Source: Paenibacillus melissococcoides (lineage in GTDB: Bacteria > Bacillota > Bacilli > Paenibacillales > Paenibacillaceae). Taken from it: a stretch of DNA of 64,000 bases. The stretch lies in assembly GCA_944800085.1 (NCBI GenBank), contig CALYLO010000006.1, forward strand, positions 433,750 to 497,749, read 5' to 3'. Of the stretch, positions 46,333 through 53,396 are shown piece after piece. The first letter of the stretch is position 1, and the number at the start of each line of letters is the position of its first letter. The position numbers and the translations under genes were made by a program. Below the pieces are notes generated by a model that saw only the letters and a program-made list of their open reading frames with translations, searched no databases and was not told where the DNA came from.

Positions 46333-47772
46333 TTACGCCTTCCACGTAATGCTGATTTCTTCGTCCCCTAGCTCGATTACGTGAATCAAATCGCGCATTG
46401 CTCTTTTCGCCGTTAGTCGGTCTATAGCTGTTGCCTCATTTAAGCGTTTAGTGATATTATTTTTTACCTCGCAAGGATCTCCTTTTTTTGCTTCCAAATT
46501 GGATAGTTGGTCATTCAGTTGGCGTCGTTCAATTTCAACTCGTATACTAGCAGATTTTAAGTCCTCTGCTGATATTAGATCATTTTCATAGGCTTCAATT
46601 TGTTTTTGAATACGCTTATCCACTTTTATGAGTTGAGCCCTTATTTCTTTTATTTCGTCTGCGATCTTACTTGATGATGCTATTTTTAATTTCAGTTCTT
46701 TATCGGAAGATGATGCTACTCTTTTCATTTCTTGAAGGATCATTTTTTCTAAGACGTCGCGGTGCACAGCATGGTGCTTGCATCCATAACCAAGAACATA
46801 AGATGAACAAATATAACGATAATAGGTATACTCGTTATTAATTCTTTTGTGCCGACTTGTGCTGCCCTTCATATTTTTGCCGCAATACTTACACTTAACT
46901 AACCCGGTTAGTAGATAGGTTTCGTTATCAGCGTGCTTATGGGCTCGCTTTCGAGACTGCATAATCGTTTGAATTCGTGCAAACCGCTCAGGAGTAATGA
47001 TGCCGGGGTGATTTTCTTTTTTTGTGATCCATTCAGACTTCTCGCGCATGACAACCTTACCGTTTTTGGTTTCACGTTTATTGTAAACCATAATCCCGGC
47101 AATTGTTTCGGTGCGAAGCAGGCGTTTTATATTTACTTGATCCCACATCTTGCCGCGCTTAGTTGTTGATCCGAGATCGTTTAATTTTTTTGCAATCATG
47201 CGGTGGCCAGCCCCTTCCTCTGCCAGGTCGCACATGATACGGACAAAGTGAGCCTCATCCTCATTAATAACATAGCGCCCGTCTACAACATCATAACCGT
47301 AACAAGGTCGCGTTATTGCTTTCGTGGTATTTTTGGCCAGAGAGGTCATATTGTCTTTTACTCGCTCGCTAATTCTTTCTCGCTCAAATTCAGCAAAAAC
47401 GCCGAGCAACTGTAATACCATGCGACCGACAGCGGTTGACGTGTCAAAACTCTCCGATGCAGAAACGTAACTGCAATCGTGTTCGCTGAGCATGTTAACA
47501 GTCTGAAGCAAATCGAGCAAGCTTCGGGATAAGCGATCAAGTTTTGATGTAAGAACGACGTCAAACTTTCTACGTTCTATGTCCGTCAGGAGGCGTTTGA
47601 TTTCGGGGCGACGCAAATCCTTAGCACTATAGCCATCATCAACGTAAAATGAAGGAGTTTGCCAGCCCATAGCTTTACAATACGCCGACAGTCGTTCTTG
47701 TTGCTCATTTAAGGAATTACCTTTTTCTGCCTGTTCGTCAGTGGATACACGGATATATGCAGCTACTCTCAT
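46333..47772 (-). CDS. Large serine recombinase (phage integrase)
   Basis: 479 residues. Resolvase domain with catalytic Ser in AAYIRVSTDEQAEKGNSL and SKLDRLSRSLLDLL, EFERERISERV, then the recombinase domain (ITRPCYGYDVVDG, LNDLGSTTKRGKMW), a zinc ribbon (CKYCGK ... C ... GCKHH) and a coiled coil near 370-430. ATG 47772 is chosen because GAGGAGG lies 5 bases upstream; the in-frame ATG at 47790 would place that site inside the gene. It lies 10 bases after the repressor gene, and its 3-prime end touches cotJC. Integrates and, with a directionality factor, excises the element. Confidence 0.93.
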   Translation of the reverse strand: MRVAAYIRVSTDEQAEKGNSLNEQQERLSAYCKAMGWQTPSFYVDDGYSAKDLRRPEIKRLLTDIERRKFDVVLTSKLDRLSRSLLDLLQTVNMLSEHDCSYVSASESFDTSTAVGRMVLQLLGVFAEFERERISERVKDNMTSLAKNTTKAITRPCYGYDVVDGRYVINEDEAHFVRIMCDLAEEGAGHRMIAKKLNDLGSTTKRGKMWDQVNIKRLLRTETIAGIMVYNKRETKNGKVVMREKSEWITKKENHPGIITPERFARIQTIMQSRKRAHKHADNETYLLTGLVKCKYCGKNMKGSTSRHKRINNEYTYYRYICSSYVLGYGCKHHAVHRDVLEKMILQEMKRVASSSDKELKLKIASSSKIADEIKEIRAQLIKVDKRIQKQIEAYENDLISAEDLKSASIRVEIERRQLNDQLSNLEAKKGDPCEVKNNITKRLNEATAIDRLTAKRAMRDLIHVIELGDEEISITWKA

Positions 47773-47782
47773 CTTGACCTCC

Positions 47783-48415
47783 TCATACATCGATCACAAT
47801 TTTTTTGAGCTTCCCTAAAATGAGAACTGTACCTTCCTGACAAATAATTGGTTCATAATTTACGTTCTCGGATTGCAATACAATTGTGCCGTTACTTTTG
47901 AAAACCCGTTTCAATACCGCTTCATCATTAATTTGCACCGCTGCTATTTCTCCGTTTTCAACATCTGGCTGTTTTCTAATCAGCAGCAAATCACCATCAT
48001 TTATTCTTGCTCCTGCCATACTATCGCCTTTAGCTCGTAAATAGAAATATTCTCCTCCACGCAACCAATGTTTTGGAGTTGGTTCATAACCATTAATTTC
48101 TTCATATGCCAATACTCCATTTCCGCATGACATTTTTCCTACAATCGGTAAATTAGTGGAGCTTAGATCGCTGACATCTAAGCCTAGATAAGACATGGCC
48201 CCTTCTGTAAGATCCTTTACAGTTACATCTAAGGCGTCTGCGATATCGCTGATCCTTCTCATGTCGATTTTTATTTCTCCATTTTCATATCTTTGAATTG
48301 TTTTCTTGGTTAGACCTACCTTAACCGCTACATCCTGTAAACTGTAATCCTTTAAAGTGCGATACCTTTTAATATTTTTTCCGACCGCTAGATAAAATAA
48401 CTTTGAATCATGCAT
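47783..48415 (-). CDS. CI/LexA-like phage repressor with S24 peptidase domain
   Basis: 210 residues from ATG 48415, preceded by GGAGG. N-terminal XRE helix-turn-helix (YSLQDVAVKVGLTKKTIQRYENGEI), C-terminal S24 autoprotease with Ser in KGDSMAGARINDGD and Lys in DEAVLKRVF. Expected to bind the GTGTC-N7-GACAC operators and to self-cleave when RecA is activated. It is upstream of and probably co-transcribed with the recombinase. The open frame extends 35 residues upstream but that stretch is hydrophobic and lies over the operator region. Confidence 0.92.
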   Translation of the reverse strand: MHDSKLFYLAVGKNIKRYRTLKDYSLQDVAVKVGLTKKTIQRYENGEIKIDMRRISDIADALDVTVKDLTEGAMSYLGLDVSDLSSTNLPIVGKMSCGNGVLAYEEINGYEPTPKHWLRGGEYFYLRAKGDSMAGARINDGDLLLIRKQPDVENGEIAAVQINDEAVLKRVFKSNGTIVLQSENVNYEPIICQEGTVLILGKLKKIVIDV

Positions 48416-48453
48416 TTCTAAATATTCCTCCAAAAGTAGTATTTGTATATATA

Positions 48454-48559
48454 TAATCACAAAAAGACACGAAATACAAATAAAATAAAAAATTGTGTCA
48501 TATAAGATCTTGACATGCATTATTGCGCCCAGTAATATAATGGTGTCTCAAAAAGACAC
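48454..48559. promoter_or_regulatory. CI/Cro operator-promoter region
   Basis: A perfect operator GTGTC-TCAAAAA-GACAC spans 48543-48559, directly after a strong plus-strand promoter TTGACA (48510) - 17 bases - TAATAT (48533). A half-matching copy ending in GACAC lies at 48454-48470 over the minus-strand promoter (TTGTAT - 18 - TATATA), and a lone GTGTC half site at 48494-48498. Binding would block the rightward promoter. Confidence 0.75.
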
Positions 48560-48577
48560 GTGCGAGGGGGTGAGAAA

Positions 48578-48811
48578 GTGTTTGTTTCGATTAAGGCAGC
48601 CAGAATAACAGCGGGGTTTTCGACGGAAGAGATGGCTTCCCAACTCGGATTATCAAAGGCCGGATATGTAAGGAAAGAGAATGGGAAGACACGGTTTTAC
48701 ATTGATGAGATTGCAAAAATTAGTTTAATACTAGGGATTAGTATCGAAAATTTTTTGGAAGTCTCGTGTCATTTAGAGACACGAAAGGTGCGGGATTATA
48801 GTGCATCATAA
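48578..48811 (+). CDS. Cro-like XRE helix-turn-helix regulator
   Basis: 77 residues from GTG 48578, five bases after GAGGGGGTGA. The HTH is ARITAGFSTEEMASQLGLSKAGYVRKENGKTR, followed by a dimerising helix. First gene of the rightward early operon and divergent from the repressor. Its 3-prime coding end carries a further operator copy. Confidence 0.85.
   Translation: MFVSIKAARITAGFSTEEMASQLGLSKAGYVRKENGKTRFYIDEIAKISLILGISIENFLEVSCHLETRKVRDYSAS
48766..48782. promoter_or_regulatory. Third repressor operator, inside the end of the Cro-like gene
   Basis: GTGTC-ATTTAGA-GACAC, the same 5-7-5 palindrome as at 48543-48559. It could allow DNA looping or block transcript elongation. Confidence 0.6.
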
Positions 48812-48853
48812 GGCCAAAATGGAAAATGGCGACTCATACACTTGTATGGGGGC

Positions 48854-48937
48854 GTGGAACGAGAACAAACAACAATCCGCCTGCCCGATGAGTTGATGAA
48901 GGAACTCAAGCAGGAGGCGGAAGAGAAGGAGCATTAG
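48854..48937 (+). CDS. Very short ribbon-helix-helix-like peptide
   Basis: A GTG-started 27-residue frame reading TTIRLPDELMKELKQEAEEK, which resembles the strand and first helix of Arc-type phage DNA-binding proteins (normally 50-60 residues). GGGGGC lies just upstream. It stops before the second helix, so it may be a remnant. Confidence 0.35.
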   Translation: MEREQTTIRLPDELMKELKQEAEEKEH

Positions 48938-49201
48938 CTATTTAATTCTTTTCAGCGCGGCTTCTTGCTCGATGGAACGGAAAGATAATAATTCAATAAT
49001 ACGGTGTTGCTGCTCTTGGATAGTTTCGAGACGCTTTACTGATTCGTTGGTTTCCATGACAGCACGTTTAATCAGTTGTTGCTCGTCTTTCATTTCTTTC
49101 ATTTCTGTTTCCATTCGATCAAGCCGTTGATTGGTTGCCTGTTGCTCGACTTTCATGTCCTTCAGCTCTGCAAGTATCTGTTTTAATAATTGATCACTCA
49201 T
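48938..49201 (-). CDS. Coiled-coil phage protein of unknown function
   Basis: 87 residues, nearly all heptad-patterned (LLKQILAELKDMKVEQQ ... RLDRMETEMKEMKDEQQ). AAAGGAGCGTGT precedes the ATG. Similar short coiled-coil proteins are common beside phage immunity regions. Tail-to-tail with the RHH-like peptide. Confidence 0.7.
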   Translation of the reverse strand: MSDQLLKQILAELKDMKVEQQATNQRLDRMETEMKEMKDEQQLIKRAVMETNESVKRLETIQEQQHRIIELLSFRSIEQEAALKRIK

Positions 49202-49279
49202 TGTACACGCTCCTTTGGATAACAGGTTTATTATCGCATCATTTGGTGTATTTGAGAAGCCGCCGTGGCGGCTTTTGGT

Positions 49280-49639
49280 TTAGTTACTATTTTTAAAAGT
49301 ACTCTTCACGCTTTCAAGTGAGTTTATGAACGCAAGCACCGCGGCTAATTCACTGTCGTTCATGTTTTCAAGACTAGCTATTGCTTTTCTGCGTATTGGC
49401 GATAACGTGATGTCACTGCTGGCGTTTTCGTAAATTTCGCCTTCGCCAGTTAAAATCCATTGCATTGAGTAACCGAACTTTTCCTGTATCAACGACGCTA
49501 AAGCTTCGGATATAACACTTCTTTTCCCGCTTAGCATATTGGACACATAACTTTCGGTCACTTTAATAGATTCTGCAAAATCTTTTTGCTTCAAGTTCTG
49601 ATCGTTAATGATTTTTCTGATCCGATCTTTCAACTCCAT
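49280..49639 (-). CDS. Second XRE helix-turn-helix repressor
   Basis: 119 residues from ATG 49639 after GAGGTGATGAC. HTH is QKDFAESIKVTESYVSNMLSGKRSVI, followed by YSMQWILTGEGEIYE, a pattern of small phage repressors that lack a peptidase. The C-terminal ELAAVLAFINSLE is echoed in the divergent small protein (EVETVLAFISGMD). It probably controls the divergent promoter between them. Confidence 0.85.
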   Translation of the reverse strand: MELKDRIRKIINDQNLKQKDFAESIKVTESYVSNMLSGKRSVISEALASLIQEKFGYSMQWILTGEGEIYENASSDITLSPIRRKAIASLENMNDSELAAVLAFINSLESVKSTFKNSN

Positions 49640-49672
49640 GTCATCACCTCGAAATAAATGTAACAAAAAAAC

Positions 49673-49736
49673 TTTTCTGAGTCAATAAATTTCATTTGAC
49701 ACCTTAATTTAGAAATGTTAATCTTATCTCAGAAAA
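49673..49736. promoter_or_regulatory. Divergent control region with TTTTCTGAG / CTCAGAAAA inverted repeats
   Basis: Inverted half sites TTTTCTGAG (49673-49681) and CTCAGAAAA (49728-49736) flank a plus-strand promoter-like TTGACA (49696) with a TTAATC or TAATCT -10 about 16-17 bases on. They are likely operators of the adjacent HTH repressor. Confidence 0.5.
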
Positions 49737-49769
49737 CGATTCGAGTTTATCAGAATAGGAGGAAGCAAC

Positions 49770-49916
49770 ATGCCAAGTAAAAATACAATTCTTTCAGAAG
49801 CCATCAACTTACTCAAGAAAATACCGGAAAGAGAAGTCGAGACAGTATTGGCGTTTATCTCTGGAATGGATGTAGGAAAACAAGTAGCGGCGACCAGCCA
49901 ACAAAAAGGCGCATAA
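49770..49916 (+). CDS. Small phage protein, 48 residues
   Basis: MPSKNTILSEAINLLKKIPE start after TAGGAGGAAGCAAC. The helix EVETVLAFISGMD resembles the C-terminus of the divergent repressor, hinting at an interaction or common origin. Function unknown. Confidence 0.6.
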   Translation: MPSKNTILSEAINLLKKIPEREVETVLAFISGMDVGKQVAATSQQKGA

Positions 49917-50008
49917 AAGCGATGGACTTTCAGACTAGAACCGATATGAATTAATCGTCAAGTCGGACAAACGTAACAACATACATATCAGCAGAGGAGG
50001 AGATGTGA

Positions 50009-50194
50009 GTGGGTAAACAAAAAGGCGAAAGAATTCAGTTAAAAGTAGTCGCCCACTATGTGCTTGTGGATGGCGACAAGAGAGTAGAAGTTGATCCGGC
50101 CACTACAAATTTGCCGGATCGTTGCAAACTTGCCCTTGCCGAAATGATTACGGGACAGAAATATGAACTTACAGAAATGAGTGTCGGCTCCTAA
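50009..50194 (+). CDS. Small phage protein, 61 residues
   Basis: Basic N-terminus (GKQKGERIQLK) and beta-rich middle VVAHYVLVDGDKRVEV. A purine-rich GAGGAGGAGA lies upstream of the GTG start. No family recognised. A small basic protein near the integrase could be a directionality factor, but nothing shows it. Confidence 0.55.
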   Translation: MGKQKGERIQLKVVAHYVLVDGDKRVEVDPATTNLPDRCKLALAEMITGQKYELTEMSVGS

Positions 50195-50236
50195 CGGAGT
50201 CGCCTTATAGGACAAGCCCCTGAAAGGAGAATCAGC

Positions 50237-50383
50237 ATGAACCTACACAACGTCAAAGAAGTCCATCGAACTGGAAAACTGCACGAAGTAAACGAACTCC
50301 TAGCATTTGGTCGCTGGAAAGTAGCTCATGAAATGTTTACGGAGTATGGGGAGTTTGAGTTCGTATTTTACAGAATGAAGTGA
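50237..50383 (+). CDS. Small phage protein, 48 residues
   Basis: MNLHNVKEVHRTGKLHEVNE start with GAAAGGAGAATCAGC upstream; contains aromatic motif FGRWKVAHEMFTEYGEFEFV. No family recognised; similar short proteins appear in other Firmicute phages. Confidence 0.6.
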   Translation: MNLHNVKEVHRTGKLHEVNELLAFGRWKVAHEMFTEYGEFEFVFYRMK

Positions 50384-50429
50384 AGGAGATAAACCAGCAC
50401 GGCTTTCGACTATTGGGGGGTGAAGAAAG

Positions 50430-50522
50430 GTGAAGAAAAATAGTGGAGGAGTACCTCTTTGGTGCTGGTGTATAACATGGGGAATGATGGCAGCCGCATT
50501 TTTAATGTCGTTTCTTAAATGA
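50430..50522 (+). CDS. Possible 30-residue membrane peptide
   Basis: GTG start after GGGGGGTGAAGAAAGG; WCWCITWGMMAAAFLMSFLK forms a single hydrophobic helix. Short and without known relatives, so doubtful. Confidence 0.35.
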   Translation: MKKNSGGVPLWCWCITWGMMAAAFLMSFLK

Positions 50523-50588
50523 TTCAGAAGAAGAACGACTTAATGAACGCAGCTTCATAATAGAAACAGCTTGGGAAGGAGATCCAGC

Positions 50589-50966
50589 ATGAACCAATTA
50601 GATGAACAACGTATTAGGGAGATCGTGCGGGAGGAATTGAACAAAGAAGCCCCTGCTGGAACAGAGGCTGAAGAGTACACACAATGCTTTCCCGGTGGAA
50701 CAAAAGCGAAGATTAATCTATCTATCGAATTCGCCGACTTAGCACCGGAAGATTACCAAGAAATCCTAAGTTTTATTTCCATGAGTGCTCGTCAGTTTTA
50801 CTTGTCAGTTGGTAGCAAAATCAATAATAAGACTTCAGAGGCTGAAGAGTTTATCACTGTCGAGGGTAAACACAAGATTGATGCGAGCTTGCTAGAAAAC
50901 GCTGAACCCGTTGATTTGAGAAAAACGCAGGGGCGCCTGAACCGATCGCAATGGAAGGAGATATGA
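50589..50966 (+). CDS. Unknown phage protein, 125 residues
   Basis: ATG 50589 follows AAGGAG. The N-terminal helix QLDEQRIREIVREELNKEA is typical of phage accessory proteins; the middle is mixed alpha/beta. No function assigned. Overlaps the purine-rich leader of the next gene. Confidence 0.65.
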   Translation: MNQLDEQRIREIVREELNKEAPAGTEAEEYTQCFPGGTKAKINLSIEFADLAPEDYQEILSFISMSARQFYLSVGSKINNKTSEAEEFITVEGKHKIDASLLENAEPVDLRKTQGRLNRSQWKEI

Positions 50967-50968
50967 AG

Positions 50969-51175
50969 ATGGAAACTAAAAAAATTTTTACTGAAGGTGT
51001 AAAAAAGCAAGTTGTGAGTGCTGTTTTGAAACTTGCGGAAGAACATCAATTAACGATTTCCATGATGGAAGAACTCAATGAATGCGTGAAGAAGCACATG
51101 TTGGATAATGCGACTTTAGAGAAAGAGTCTAGCCCGAAGGGCGTTGCCCAAAAGAACCAGACTCTAACAAATTAG
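50969..51175 (+). CDS. Small helical phage protein, 68 residues
   Basis: ATG 50969 has GGAG at 8 bases; earlier in-frame ATGs (50951, 50963) would swallow that site. Helical, VSAVLKLAEEHQLTISMMEE. Ends tail-to-tail with the DUF1883 gene on the other strand, overlapping by four bases. Confidence 0.6.
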   Translation: METKKIFTEGVKKQVVSAVLKLAEEHQLTISMMEELNECVKKHMLDNATLEKESSPKGVAQKNQTLTN

Positions 51176-51411
51176 TAGAATCGGTATTTGTACTGTCCGC
51201 TTCCGCGAACAATAAGATACCATCTTCCAGCATCATTTACTGAAATGGTTACCGGTGTTCGAGTATAGTGCCCGCCATAGTATTTGAAGCTTTGACCGGA
51301 TGTGTATTTTTGGTAGTTAGTGCGATCTACAAGAAATACATCTGCGGCGTGTTGTAATTCAACTTCAACAGTTAATGGCCCATTGGTATCAGCATATGGG
51401 ATTCGTGCCAT
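51172..51411 (-). CDS. DUF1883 domain protein
   Basis: 79 residues, small beta-sandwich pattern: LTVEVELQHAADVFLVDRTNY, YYGGHYTRTPVTISV and GRWYLIVRG match DUF1883. A strong AAAGGAGGTGATTAT site precedes the ATG. The function of DUF1883 is not known; it is sometimes fused to signalling or TIR domains. Minus orientation inside a plus-strand early operon suggests an independently expressed cargo gene. Confidence 0.75.
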   Translation of the reverse strand: MARIPYADTNGPLTVEVELQHAADVFLVDRTNYQKYTSGQSFKYYGGHYTRTPVTISVNDAGRWYLIVRGSGQYKYRFY

Positions 51412-51494
51412 ATAATCACCTCCTTTCTACATAGAATGACAAGCTGGACACTTTCCATTCTAGCAGAAAGGGAAATTATTGAAAGGAGAATGAC

Positions 51495-51752
51495 ATGACC
51501 CGAGTTGAGCTATTGACTGGCCGCCTTGTAGTAGAGGGAGGGAAAGTCTCATTGCAGCACGATGACGGCAGCATGACGGAGTTAAACGCAAGCGATCGCA
51601 TCGAAGTGTTTGATGCTGGAAAGTTTGTTCCCGTCCCATACAAGCGGATCTTGGATCAGAGCGGCGTGGATAAATACGGCTGGTCCATATACGCCGGGTT
51701 GCACGCTTCGGTTGAGAAAATTCTAACCAATTCAGATAGGAGAATGAACTAA
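51495..51752 (+). CDS. Small beta-rich phage protein, possibly DUF5348-like
   Basis: 85 residues. LLTGRLVVEGGKVSLQHDDG, then SDRIEVFDAGKFVPV and GWSIYAGL resemble DUF5348 proteins that occur in Firmicute mobile elements, but the match is by eye. Start after GAAAGGAGAATGAC. Overlaps the next gene (TAATG). Confidence 0.55.
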   Translation: MTRVELLTGRLVVEGGKVSLQHDDGSMTELNASDRIEVFDAGKFVPVPYKRILDQSGVDKYGWSIYAGLHASVEKILTNSDRRMN

Positions 51753-51883
51753 TGAAGCAACAGGGAAGCGAAGGGATACATTTGGAACCGGGTGCAATTG
51801 TTGTTATTGGTGAGAAGGAAAAGGCCGCCCAAGATGAGCGACCAGTGTTGCTAGGTAGTACTTACACTATTTGTCTTCAATAG
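51752..51883 (+). CDS. Small phage protein, 43 residues
   Basis: Translationally coupled to the gene upstream (stop/start TAATG). Sequence includes HLEPGAIVVIGEKEK. Its end overlaps the opposing gene at 51867. Function unknown. Confidence 0.5.
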   Translation: MKQQGSEGIHLEPGAIVVIGEKEKAAQDERPVLLGSTYTICLQ

Positions 51884-52043
51884 CTGAAAGAAGCTTTGTT
51901 AATTTCTCAACGTTATCAGCCATTTCCTGAAGATCTGGCATTTTGATAGTGCCTTTGAAATTCGGGTTCGAAAATATCGTCGAAGACGATCTCATGAACT
52001 CGGAATAAAGTTCAACAGCTAGTTCTTTGTTTGTTTTAGACAT
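51867..52043 (-). CDS. Small helical protein, 58 residues, minus strand
   Basis: ATG 52043 follows GGGAGGTGAAAC. Sequence MSKTNKELAVELYSEFMRSS and a terminal helix. Another minus-strand single gene in the early region, with its own leader. Function unknown. Confidence 0.6.
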   Translation of the reverse strand: MSKTNKELAVELYSEFMRSSSTIFSNPNFKGTIKMPDLQEMADNVEKLTKLLSAIEDK

Positions 52044-52147
52044 AGTTTCACCTCCCTTCAATGGTGTCTGGACAACTCTATTGTAATAGGGAAGGTTGAG
52101 AGATTACAGCCAAAATAAGGAAATCTGGAAAGGGGAAATGAAACCAG

Positions 52148-52339
52148 ATGAGCACTAATGAAGTCATCGACCAATGCCCGATATGCGGGCAGGAAATCTA
52201 TTTCGGCCAAGTAGCTTGGAAAGTAGGGCCTGCTCTGTGTTGCTCGGTGGAGCACATGCTAAAGCAGGCCAAGGTAGTTATCGTGATTGCTGGCAAGGAG
52301 ATTGATGTCGGGGGAGGCGAGCCTGATGCCGATTCCTGA
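52148..52339 (+). CDS. Small zinc-ribbon phage protein
   Basis: 63 residues. CPICGQEIYFGQVAW...CCSVEH gives a CxxC and CC..H metal-binding pattern. ATG preceded by GGAAAGGGGAAATG. Overlaps the next gene by 14 bases. Confidence 0.6.
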   Translation: MSTNEVIDQCPICGQEIYFGQVAWKVGPALCCSVEHMLKQAKVVIVIAGKEIDVGGGEPDADS

Positions 52340-52454
52340 CGAGCTGCTGGACCATCTGGCCGAGCGATACAAGCTGGAGTATATCGACCCAAGCAAATGC
52401 CCGTTCCAGACCTGGGCGGCCATGCAGGCCGAATGCATGGGATATCAAATATGA
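52326..52454 (+). CDS. Small phage protein, 42 residues
   Basis: ATG 52326 follows GGGGGAGGCGAGCCTG. Sequence IPDELLDHLAERYKLEYIDP. Compact helical peptide of unknown function. Confidence 0.5.
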   Translation: MPIPDELLDHLAERYKLEYIDPSKCPFQTWAAMQAECMGYQI

Positions 52455-52468
52455 GGGAGGAAACAAAC

Positions 52469-53188
52469 GTGCAAAAGAAATACGAGTTCACAGGCGAGAC
52501 GTCAGACCGTATCGCCGCAAACCGTATCGCCGCGGGTGCCACGCTTCACCGTATTCGGGCCGTGCGGGACTTTGGGGACGTAAAGGCTGGGGACCTGGGC
52601 GGATGGGTTGAATCCGAGGACAATCTCAGCCATGAAGGGAAATGCTGGGTTTACGATGATTCGGCGGTATTCGGGCGTGGTCGAGTCTGGCACGATGCGA
52701 AGGTCATGAACAATTCGAGTGTATACGATAACGGCCAGGTTACCGATGACGCCATCATTGATAATTCCGATGTCTTCGGCAGTGCAAAAGTGGCATATCA
52801 CGCCCGTATAGAGGATCAAAGTCGGGCATACCAACATGCTCGTATAGTGGGATCACATGTTTGCAGATCGGAGATCGGGGACTTCGCTTACATCTGGAAC
52901 AGTATGGTAAAAGAAGCTGAAATCAGGGTGCCGTGTTACATCTCTTGCGGACACATAGAATCTAGTCGGGACTTGGTTACAGTCGGCCCAATTGGCTCCG
53001 AAGATGGGATTTTGACAGCATATCGAGGTCATGACGGAATTATGGTTACTCGCGGCTGTTTCTCTGGGACAATAAAAAATTTCTTAAGGGCCGTGGAGCG
53101 AACACATGGAAACAACGAATATGGCCGTTCCTATGCCGCCCTGATTGAGTTTCTGAAGCTACACTTCGGCGAGGAGGTGAAGCGATGA
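52469..53188 (+). CDS. Left-handed beta-helix repeat protein of phage
   Basis: 239 residues from GTG after GAGGGAGG. From about 45 to 150 the sequence shows hexapeptide-like repeats of a left-handed parallel beta-helix (KCWVYDDSAVFGRGRVWHDA, KVMNNSSVYDNGQVTDDAII). Related proteins occur in prophages without an assigned role. Overlaps the following small gene by four bases. Confidence 0.75.
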   Translation: MQKKYEFTGETSDRIAANRIAAGATLHRIRAVRDFGDVKAGDLGGWVESEDNLSHEGKCWVYDDSAVFGRGRVWHDAKVMNNSSVYDNGQVTDDAIIDNSDVFGSAKVAYHARIEDQSRAYQHARIVGSHVCRSEIGDFAYIWNSMVKEAEIRVPCYISCGHIESSRDLVTVGPIGSEDGILTAYRGHDGIMVTRGCFSGTIKNFLRAVERTHGNNEYGRSYAALIEFLKLHFGEEVKR

Positions 53189-53310
53189 CGAAGGAACAGC
53201 GCATCAATATATGCGACAACTTGCACGAGCTGCTGAAGACAACCGAATGCGGTCGCACCCAGATGATGTATTTCCGGCAATACTGCCAGGCAATATGTCG
53301 CCTGAAATGA
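53185..53310 (+). CDS. Small phage protein, 41 residues
   Basis: Coupled to the beta-helix gene by ATGA. MTKEQRINICDNLHELLKTT then two further cysteines in QYCQAICRL. Function unknown. Confidence 0.5.
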   Translation: MTKEQRINICDNLHELLKTTECGRTQMMYFRQYCQAICRLK

Positions 53311-53396
53311 AAAACAGCTCCTTGCGGGGTAGGAGCCGCGCGGAGCTAATCAATCCATATTCAAAGCCAGTTTAGCACTGGCGGAAGGAGAAATCA

